The notes below the pieces were generated by a model. That model made no database searches. It saw only the letters and a list, made by a program, of their open reading frames with translations, and was not told the DNA's origin. A program made the position numbers and the translations under genes. A DNA stretch of 5,732 bases from Acidobacteriota bacterium (GTDB taxonomy: Bacteria > Acidobacteriota > HRBIN11): positions 1 through 5,732 of the forward strand of contig JAUQPV010000179.1 in NCBI GenBank assembly GCA_030550225.1. Direction: 5' to 3'. Below are positions 1-3,941 of the stretch, piece by piece. The stretch's first letter is position 1, and each line of letters opens with the position of its first letter.

Positions 1-724
1 TGACATTCGCATCGAATGGCCGGCGTGGGCCCACCGGTCTTGGGGCGTTTTCGGAGGCCCCTGGGGCATCCGGGTCGACTACACGGTCGACGTACCGCCT
101 ACGACGGACGTACGCATCACGACTGGCTCGGGCGACGTCGAGGTCCGGGACGTGGACGGACCCGTCCGGGTCCGGACGGGGTCGGGGGACGTCCAAGTCC
201 AGACTGTCCGGTCAGACGTCGAGGTCCGGACCGGCAGCGGCGACGTCCGCATCGAGGAAGTCCAAGGCGACATCGAGGTCCGGGCCGGAAGTGGCGACGT
301 CCGCTTGGGGTCTGCCACCGGTCACGTGACTGTGCGGCTCGGGAGCGGCGACCTGACCGCCGACCGTGTCAAGGGTCCCGTCGAAGTGGCGACGGGAAGC
401 GGCGATATCGCCCTGACCGACGTGGTCGGCGACGTCCGGGGCCGGGCCGGAAGCGGGGACATCGTCGTCCGGGCCTACCGACCTTTGACCGACCGAACTT
501 GGGACTTGGCGACGGGGTCGGGTGACGTCGAGGTGACCCTTCCCGAGACGGCCCGCTTCGAGGTCGACGCCCGTACCCGAGCCGGCCGCGTAACGGTCGA
601 ATTCCCCTTGACGACGGTGTGGACGCAAGACCGACGGCATCTACGGGGTGTCGTCGGAAGCGCCGACCTGCACATCGAGGCCCGCGTGGGGAGCGGCTCC
701 ATCCGGATTCGTCGGACGCCCTGA
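1..724 (+). CDS. DUF4097-type 18-residue repeat protein (5' end missing)
   Basis: The reading frame is open from base 2 to the TGA at 722-724, so 240 C-terminal residues are visible and the true start lies upstream. After a segment rich in Trp and Gly (visible residues 6-27) and a strand ending VDVPP, the protein carries seven GSGD[V/I/L] motifs exactly 18 residues apart, at visible residues 42, 60, 78, 96, 114, 132 and 150. An eighth GSGD follows at 172 and a degenerate GSGS at 230. Alternating hydrophobic and charged residues around each motif suggest short beta-strands stacked in a right-handed solenoid. This matches the bacterial DUF4097 'putative adhesin' family, whose function is mostly unknown. 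Members often sit at or near the envelope, but the missing N-terminus hides any signal peptide or membrane segment. No C-terminal sorting motif is seen. A GTG at 152 is only an internal codon. It converges on hslO. The family call is fairly firm; the role is not known. Confidence 0.82.
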   Translation, partial: DIRIEWPAWAHRSWGVFGGPWGIRVDYTVDVPPTTDVRITTGSGDVEVRDVDGPVRVRTGSGDVQVQTVRSDVEVRTGSGDVRIEEVQGDIEVRAGSGDVRLGSATGHVTVRLGSGDLTADRVKGPVEVATGSGDIALTDVVGDVRGRAGSGDIVVRAYRPLTDRTWDLATGSGDVEVTLPETARFEVDARTRAGRVTVEFPLTTVWTQDRRHLRGVVGSADLHIEARVGSGSIRIRRTP

Positions 725-859
725 ATTGGGAATTCGGCAATCTGGCCGTCCGGGGATTCGGCCGTGGCCAGATATACGGGCCTGGACGGTAGGTCCGGGG
801 GACCTCCCCGCCCCCTCCACCATGAATGCCGAATTGCCGAACTCCCGAACTGCCCAATT
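725..859. repeat. Convergent intergenic gap with degenerate 8-nt repeats and nested inverted repeats
   Basis: This gap separates two genes that converge. Read on the plus strand from 725, it falls into 8-nt units related to TTCGGCAA: ATTGGGAA, TTCGGCAA, TCTGGCCG, TCCGGGGA, TTCGGCCG. Read on the minus strand from 857 it gives TTGGGCAG, TTCGGGAG, TTCGGCAA, TTCGGCAT (857 down to 826). The two ends therefore form an inverted repeat: AATTGGG at 724-730 against 853-859, and TTCGGCAAT at 733-741 against 833-841. Shorter hairpins lie inside: a perfect 8-bp stem (740-747 with 766-773) and a perfect 6-bp stem with a 3-nt loop (791-796 with 800-805). The structure could end transcription from both sides, but there is no clear T-tract. 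No gene is seen here. Confidence 0.6.
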
Positions 860-1744
860 TTAGTGGACCCGCCCGAGGGGCCGGAGGTAGAAGTCCAGCT
901 CCTCCCGGGAGAACCGGTAGGCGGCATTGCAGAAGCCGCACCGGACCTCGACGGTCGCTTCTTGCCGGAGGTCGTCGATGAGGGCCTGCCGGTCCATCGC
1001 CATTAAGACCTCCAGGGCCCGGCTCCGTCGGCACCGACAGCGGAAACGAAGCGGCCGGACCTCCAAGACCCGGGGACGGCCCCCCTCGAGAAGCTGATGT
1101 ACCAGTTCGATGGGGTCCGGATGCCGCCAGAGCCAGTGACTGATCCCGCCCAAGGCCCGGATGCGCTCTGATAGCCGGTCCATGGCTGGCTCATCGGCGC
1201 CGGGCAGACGCTCGACCAGGCATCCCCCGGCGGCGATGACCCGGTCTCGTCGGATAAGGACCCCCAGCAAGACGGCCGAGTGGACCTGTTCGGACTGGAG
1301 AAGATAGTAGGCTAAATCCTGAGCGATCTCCCCACTGACGAGAGGCACCGTACTGGCGTACGGCTCACCCAAGCCCAGGTCTCGAAGGACGGTGAAATAG
1401 CCCCGACCGACGGCCCGGGCGACGTCCCACTTCCCATCGCGAGGCGGGAGGTCGACTTGGGGGTTCCGGACGTATCCCCGGACGTGGCCGATGCCATTAC
1501 ACTCGGCGACGACTTCCCGGAGGGGCCCGTCGCCGGTGATGTGGATTTGGACTCGCTGCTGGGCCGTCGGCTTGAGGTAAGCCGACAGGAGGGCCGACCC
1601 GACCATGGCCCGACCGAGGGAGGCGGTGGCGACCGGAGAGGTCGCCAGGCGTCGCCGGACGGTGTTAAGGAGAGAAGTCGCCGTGGCGACGACGAGCCGG
1701 ACGTGCCAACGGTCATCGACGACCCGGAGGAGGCGTTGCCGCAT
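860..1744 (-). CDS. hslO: Hsp33 redox-regulated holdase chaperone
   Basis: Hsp33 is a cytoplasmic, ATP-independent holdase. Oxidation releases zinc from four cysteines, unfolds the C-terminal switch, and lets the dimer bind unfolding proteins. The 294-residue product has the family's usual length. It shows the core motif YYLLQSEQ (residues 146-153) and a C-terminal CXC-X30-CXXC zinc site (C236, C238, C269, C272), the same spacing as in E. coli Hsp33, followed by a typical FCNAAYRF segment. The frame extends upstream to an ATG at 1819, but I place the start at 1744: a perfect GGAGG lies 7 nt upstream of it, the length then fits the family, and the 1819 ATG has no ribosome site and overlaps a -10-like element. 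The gene stands alone, convergent with the repeat-protein gene and divergent from the HU gene. Function is expected from the family and the intact cysteines. Confidence 0.93.
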   Translation of the reverse strand: MRQRLLRVVDDRWHVRLVVATATSLLNTVRRRLATSPVATASLGRAMVGSALLSAYLKPTAQQRVQIHITGDGPLREVVAECNGIGHVRGYVRNPQVDLPPRDGKWDVARAVGRGYFTVLRDLGLGEPYASTVPLVSGEIAQDLAYYLLQSEQVHSAVLLGVLIRRDRVIAAGGCLVERLPGADEPAMDRLSERIRALGGISHWLWRHPDPIELVHQLLEGGRPRVLEVRPLRFRCRCRRSRALEVLMAMDRQALIDDLRQEATVEVRCGFCNAAYRFSREELDFYLRPLGRVH

Positions 1745-1751
1745 GGTTGGG

Positions 1752-1756
1752 CCTCC
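1752..1756 (-). promoter_or_regulatory. Shine-Dalgarno site fixing the hslO start
   Basis: On the minus strand the sequence CCCGGAGGCCCAACC precedes the ATG at 1744. The GGAGG core sits 7 nt from the start codon. This is the main reason for preferring 1744 over the upstream in-frame ATG at 1819, which lacks such a site. Confidence 0.75.
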
Positions 1757-1814
1757 GGGAGGGGGGACTTGGAGAGATAGGATAGCACCGGCGGCGGTCT
1801 CCGTCGATGCTATG

Positions 1815-1823
1815 ATCATATCA
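1815..1823 (-). promoter_or_regulatory. Candidate extended -10 promoter element for hslO
   Basis: The minus strand reads TGATATGAT here, that is TGN followed by TATGAT, a 5/6 match to the sigma-70 -10 hexamer with the extended -10 TG. No good -35 lies at 16-18 bp spacing, which an extended -10 can tolerate. Transcription would begin near 1808, giving a leader of about 64 nt before the hslO start at 1744. This is pattern matching only. A heat-shock sigma promoter cannot be excluded. Confidence 0.4.
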
Positions 1824-1867
1824 AAAATAGACTAAACAATCGTAAATCAAGGTGTAGGTCCTACGAG

Positions 1868-1896
1868 TTGACGACCCCCTACATATGCCCCATACT
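1868..1896 (+). promoter_or_regulatory. Candidate distal sigma-70 promoter
   Basis: TTGACG (1868-1873, 5/6 match to the -35 consensus) is separated by exactly 17 bp from CATACT (1891-1896, 4/6 match to the -10). A transcript would start near 1903 and run rightward over the mini-ORF at 2041 toward the HU gene. The -10 overlaps the 1883-1902 inverted repeat, which could serve as an operator. In AT-rich DNA such matches also arise by chance, so support is modest. Confidence 0.3.
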
Positions 1897-2040
1897 GCAT
1901 ATTACTTTATCTATGTACCATTTTTGCCGTTTTTTATATATTTAAAATCTACTATTACGTATCTTTTTTTCAAACGGCTTTCCGTGAACATAAGAGGTCG
2001 ATTGGCATATTTTTCCGGCATTGACTTCAAGGAGTTTCCC

Positions 2041-2064
2041 ATGACATCAGCCAAAGGGGGGTGA
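2041..2064 (+). CDS. 7-codon mini-ORF with its own Shine-Dalgarno (possible leader peptide)
   Basis: AAGGAG at 2029-2034 lies 6 nt before an ATG that opens a seven-codon frame (MTSAKGG) ending in TGA. The ribosome site is as good as those of the real genes here, which is why I list it. It lies upstream of the strong HU promoter at 2091, so only a transcript from a more distal start, such as the candidate at 1868-1896, would contain it. It could be a leader peptide, the remnant of a gene start, or chance. No function can be assigned. Confidence 0.2.
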   Translation: MTSAKGG

Positions 2065-2090
2065 TTTCACAAGAAAATCCGCATCGGCCC

Positions 2091-2119
2091 TTGACAAACA
2101 CCGTCCCAGGATTTATACT
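2091..2119 (+). promoter_or_regulatory. Strong sigma-70 promoter of the HU-like gene
   Basis: TTGACA (2091-2096) is a perfect -35 hexamer. It is followed after exactly 17 bp by TATACT (2114-2119), a 5/6 match to the -10. Transcription should start near 2126 and give a leader of about 89 nt before the ATG at 2215. The AT-rich block upstream could act as an UP element or a curved activator site. This is the best promoter in the window and suits a highly expressed nucleoid protein. Confidence 0.82.
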
Positions 2120-2154
2120 TGGGTTGAAAATATTCGACTCCCTCAAAGCCGCCC

Positions 2155-2198
2155 GTGGCAGAGCGACAATCTGCCACCCGGTGACGGTCCGTCACCGG
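2155..2198 (+). promoter_or_regulatory. Two abutting perfect hairpins in the HU mRNA leader
   Basis: Hairpin 1 pairs GTGGCAGA (2155-2162) with TCTGCCAC (2170-2177) around a 7-nt loop. Hairpin 2 pairs CCGGTGACG (2178-2186) with CGTCACCGG (2190-2198) around a 3-nt loop. They touch without a gap, and the second ends four bases before the AGGAGG ribosome site (2203-2208). Both lie inside the predicted leader. They could tune translation or mRNA stability, serve as a binding site for a regulator (HU itself is a candidate), or act at DNA level as paired operators. No T-tract follows, so a terminator is unlikely. Confidence 0.6.
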
Positions 2199-2214
2199 TC
2201 AGAGGAGGTTCTCT

Positions 2215-2517
2215 ATGGCGCGCAGAGCCCGAGGCGCGAAGGTCACGAAGGCCCATCTGGTGGACCGGGTGGCGCGGTTGGCGGGCCTGACCAAGACCCA
2301 GGCCCATCAGGCCATCGACGCCGTCATCAAGGCCATCCAGGACGCCTTGGCTGGCGGGTCGGCCGTGAATCTGGTGGGGTTCGGTTCCTTCATCGTCACT
2401 CAGCGGAAGGCCCGCAAGGGACGGAACCCCCGGACCGGGCGGCCGATGACCATCCCGGCCCGGACGGTCGTCCGCTTCCGTCCCGGACGGAAACTCCGGG
2501 AGGCCGTCGCTAAGTAA
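2215..2517 (+). CDS. HU/IHF-family nucleoid DNA-binding protein
   Basis: This 100-residue protein belongs to the HU/IHF family of small dimeric proteins that bend DNA and organise the nucleoid. The signature GFGSFIVTQRKARKGRNP spans residues 55-72. It includes the beta-arm and the intercalating proline P72 in the RNPRTG turn. It is followed by the usual IPA...F.PG..L..AV C-terminus. The helical dimerisation half occupies about residues 9-48. An eight-residue basic N-terminal extension (MARRARGA) precedes the point where classical HU proteins begin; no later start codon is available and AGGAGG lies 6 nt upstream of the ATG, so the extension is real. A near-consensus promoter and a two-hairpin leader precede it, and a GC-rich terminator hairpin follows, making it monocistronic. 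HU is more likely than an IHF subunit, but sequence alone does not separate them. Confidence 0.94.
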   Translation: MARRARGAKVTKAHLVDRVARLAGLTKTQAHQAIDAVIKAIQDALAGGSAVNLVGFGSFIVTQRKARKGRNPRTGRPMTIPARTVVRFRPGRKLREAVAK

Positions 2518-2557
2518 ACGCTTTCCCTTTGGCCCCCCTTGTCCCCCTTTTAGACGG

Positions 2558-2584
2558 GCAGGCCCCCGCCCCCCGGGGGCCTGC
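2558..2584 (+). terminator. GC-rich hairpin, probable terminator of the HU gene
   Basis: GCAGGCCCCC (2558-2567) pairs perfectly with GGGGGCCTGC (2575-2584) around a C-rich 7-nt loop, and G-U pairs extend the base by two. It starts 41 nt after the HU stop codon. The downstream tract (TTCCAGTTT) is only moderately T-rich, so termination may be inefficient or need help. The same stem could work on the other strand, but no gene approaches from the right. Confidence 0.62.
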
Positions 2585-2634
2585 TTCCAGTTTAGGCCGT
2601 CGTCCCTGGGGCGTCCAATCTCTGACCCCCGGAT

Positions 2635-2646
2635 AGAGCGCGCTCT
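2635..2646. repeat. 12-bp perfect palindrome
   Basis: AGAGCGCGCTCT is a perfect palindrome between the HU terminator and the candidate aminotransferase promoter, about 40 bp upstream of that promoter's -35. Its position and symmetry suit a dimeric regulator, but no regulator gene is in view and no second copy was noticed. The rest of 2585-2685 shows nothing identifiable. Confidence 0.25.
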
Positions 2647-2685
2647 TGACCCTCTTGGGCCTTTTGGACTGACCCGTTTGCTGGC

Positions 2686-2714
2686 TTGCTTGTCCCACGC
2701 CGACCGTGTATATT
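2686..2714 (+). promoter_or_regulatory. Candidate promoter for the aminotransferase-pilB unit
   Basis: TATATT (2709-2714) is a 5/6 match to the -10. The weak -35-like TTGCTT (2686-2691) lies 17 bp upstream. Transcription would begin near 2721, only about nine bases before the ATG of the small upstream ORF at 2730. The poor -35 suggests an activator-dependent or weak promoter. Confidence 0.42.
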
Positions 2715-2729
2715 AAGGCAAGGCGTTTT

Positions 2730-2810
2730 ATGCTCTTTGCTCTATGTTCTTCGCCTTTGGCTAAGCCGGGCTTCGTCGTTCCCCGACCCCGGCCGATGGC
2801 TTGTCACTGA
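2730..2810 (+). CDS. Small upstream ORF overlapping the aminotransferase start (TGATG)
   Basis: An ATG at 2730, preceded by AAGG at 2720-2723 (6-nt spacing), opens a 26-codon frame whose TGA (2808-2810) shares its A with the aminotransferase ATG at 2810. Such TGATG junctions typically couple translation of the second gene to the first. The aminotransferase has no visible ribosome site of its own, so coupling would explain its expression. The peptide (beginning MLFALCSSPLAK, ending PMACH) has a short hydrophobic start but matches nothing I recognise. It may be a pure leader with no function as a protein. If transcription begins near 2721, the ribosome site lies at the very 5' end of the mRNA, which weakens the case. 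Confidence 0.35.
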   Translation: MLFALCSSPLAKPGFVVPRPRPMACH

Positions 2811-3922
2811 TGATGATACGACCGGTCATTCGGAAGGAACGTTTATTCACGCCAGGGCCGACGCCGGTCCCGCCCTTCGTGACGGCGGCGATGGCGCGGG
2901 CGGCCGTCCTTCACCATCGGCATCCCGAGTTCCGGGAAATCTGGCAGAGGGTCTGCGAGGGTCTCCCGTCCCTTTGGGGCGTCTCCGAGCCGGTCGTCCT
3001 CCTGGCGGGTTCCGGCACGGCCGGGATGGAGGCGCTGGTCGCCAACCTCTTTGAGCCCGGTGAGAAGGTCCTCGTCGGTTCGATCGGCAAGTTTGGGGAG
3101 CGGTGGGTCGAGATCGCCCGTCAGCGGGGCCTCGACGTCGTCGTCGTCGAACGGCCTTACGGCTATGCCCTCTCGGCCGACCAGGTCGCGGCGGCCCTGG
3201 CGGCCCATCCGGATGCGACCGGTTTCCTCATGCAGGCCTGCGAGACCTCGACGGGTGTCGAGAACCCCTTGGGCTCGATGGCCGAGGTCTTTGCCGGTCG
3301 GTCGGTCCTGTGGGTCGTCGATGCCATCTCGGGGATGGGGACGATGCCCATCGAGGCGGCGGCCTGGGGGATCGACGGTCTTGTGACGGCGTCTCAGAAG
3401 GCCTGGATGCTTCCGCCCGGGCTGGCGATGGTCTACCTCAGTCCTCGGGCTTGGGAGAAGGCTCGGCGGGTCCGGACTCGGCCTTACTACCTGGACCTTG
3501 TCCGTCTCCGGGGGGCCCAAGAGGAGGGGGACTCGGCCTTTACGCCGGCCATCCCCCTTGTCATCGCCCTGGGGGAGGTGATAGACTACATCCGCCGACT
3601 GGGAGGTTTAAAAAGTTTGATCCAAAATAGTCAGCAGTTGGCCGAATACTGTCGGCGCCGTTTAACCGAGGGCAGGTGGACGCTCTTTGCGAAGGAGCAT
3701 CCCGCCAGTGCCCTGACGGCCGTCGAGGTCCCGCCGGGCCTGGACGGCACCCTCTGGGTCCGAAAGCTTCGAGAGGACTACGGCCTGATCGTCGCCGGCG
3801 GCCAAGGTTCCTTGAAAGGCCGTATCTTCCGGGTCTCCCACATGGGCTACGTGGACCTGGCCGACGTAGCGGGTCTGATGGCCTGCCTCGAAGAAGCCTA
3901 CCGGTCCCTCGTGCACGGGTGA
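2810..3922 (+). CDS. Class V PLP aminotransferase, alanine/serine-glyoxylate type
   Basis: This 370-residue product is a fold-type I, class V aminotransferase of the group containing alanine-glyoxylate, serine-pyruvate and serine-glyoxylate aminotransferases. These cytoplasmic enzymes move an amino group from alanine, serine, aspartate or ureidoglycine to glyoxylate or another 2-oxo acid. Visible marks are the N-terminal LFTPGPTPVP (12-21), the phosphate-binding AGSGTAGMEA loop (66-75), CETSTGV (144-150), Asp171 in DAISGMG (pairs with the PLP ring nitrogen), Lys197 in SQKAWMLPPG (Schiff-base lysine), and Arg341 in FRVSHMG (substrate carboxylate). Length and motifs are complete. The start could be ATG 2810, ATG 2813 or TTG 2801; a stop lies in frame at 2762. 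I chose 2810 because it overlaps the upstream ORF stop as TGATG, and none has a ribosome site. Substrate cannot be told from sequence. The pilB-like gene follows after 19 bases. Confidence 0.9.
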   Translation: MMIRPVIRKERLFTPGPTPVPPFVTAAMARAAVLHHRHPEFREIWQRVCEGLPSLWGVSEPVVLLAGSGTAGMEALVANLFEPGEKVLVGSIGKFGERWVEIARQRGLDVVVVERPYGYALSADQVAAALAAHPDATGFLMQACETSTGVENPLGSMAEVFAGRSVLWVVDAISGMGTMPIEAAAWGIDGLVTASQKAWMLPPGLAMVYLSPRAWEKARRVRTRPYYLDLVRLRGAQEEGDSAFTPAIPLVIALGEVIDYIRRLGGLKSLIQNSQQLAEYCRRRLTEGRWTLFAKEHPASALTAVEVPPGLDGTLWVRKLREDYGLIVAGGQGSLKGRIFRVSHMGYVDLADVAGLMACLEEAYRSLVHG

Positions 3923-3941
3923 GGCCGAGAGAGGAGGAGGG

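Larger units (their letters stand above)
1824..2090. other. AT-rich divergent intergenic region
   Basis: This stretch contrasts sharply with its surroundings: bases 1881-1980 contain 28 G+C in 100, whereas the flanking genes are clearly GC-rich. It holds T-tracts at 1921-1925, 1930-1935 and 1964-1970 and an A/T block at 1941-1947. The first three centres are about 10 bp apart, as expected for intrinsically bent DNA. A perfect inverted repeat (ATATGC 1883-1888, GCATAT 1897-1902) is also present. A second sigma-70-like element and a 7-codon mini-ORF are listed separately. A 43-codon open frame on the minus strand (2042 to 1911) lacks a ribosome site and is probably chance. No convincing long gene or RNA is seen. 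The likely role is promoter architecture for hslO and the HU gene; recent acquisition of the DNA is an alternative. Confidence 0.55.

Noticed and set aside
369..1034. Long minus-strand and alternative-frame open readings across the repeat gene and the convergent gap
   Set aside because: They are by-products of GC-rich DNA and of the 54-base repeats. They lack ribosome sites and show low-complexity Arg/Pro/Gly composition.
1745..1819. N-terminal extension of hslO to the ATG at 1819 (25 more residues)
   Set aside because: No ribosome site precedes 1819, a perfect GGAGG precedes 1744, Hsp33 proteins begin near the 1744 methionine, and the 1819 ATG overlaps an extended -10-like element.
1853..1882. 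Imperfect hairpin TGTAGGTC ... GACCCCCTACA as a terminator
   Set aside because: The stem has an internal mismatch/bulge, no T-tract follows, and no gene ends nearby.
2003..2020. Sigma-54-like promoter (TGGCAT ... GGCA)
   Set aside because: The GG and GC dinucleotides are spaced two bases too far apart for the strict -24/-12 spacing.
1911..2042. 43-codon open frame on the minus strand in the AT-rich island
   Set aside because: No ribosome site precedes its ATG at 2042, its Lys/Asn/Ile/Tyr-rich content is what AT-rich DNA gives by chance, and no family is recognised. It would be worth reopening only if conserved in relatives.
2061..2513. Long plus-strand open frame beginning GTG at 2061
   Set aside because: It overlaps the HU gene in another frame, has arbitrary Pro/Gly/Arg-rich sequence beyond 2215, and its start lies upstream of the strong HU promoter.
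2518..2810. Possible tRNA, small RNA or CRISPR in the gap before the aminotransferase
   Set aside because: No cloverleaf, no T-arm consensus and no regularly spaced repeats could be found by eye; the only clear structure is the terminator hairpin and a palindrome.
3103..3630. Alternative-frame and antisense open readings inside the aminotransferase and pilB genes
   Set aside because: Both real genes have intact family motifs throughout, and the overlapping frames are Arg/Gly/Pro-rich shadows without family resemblance.
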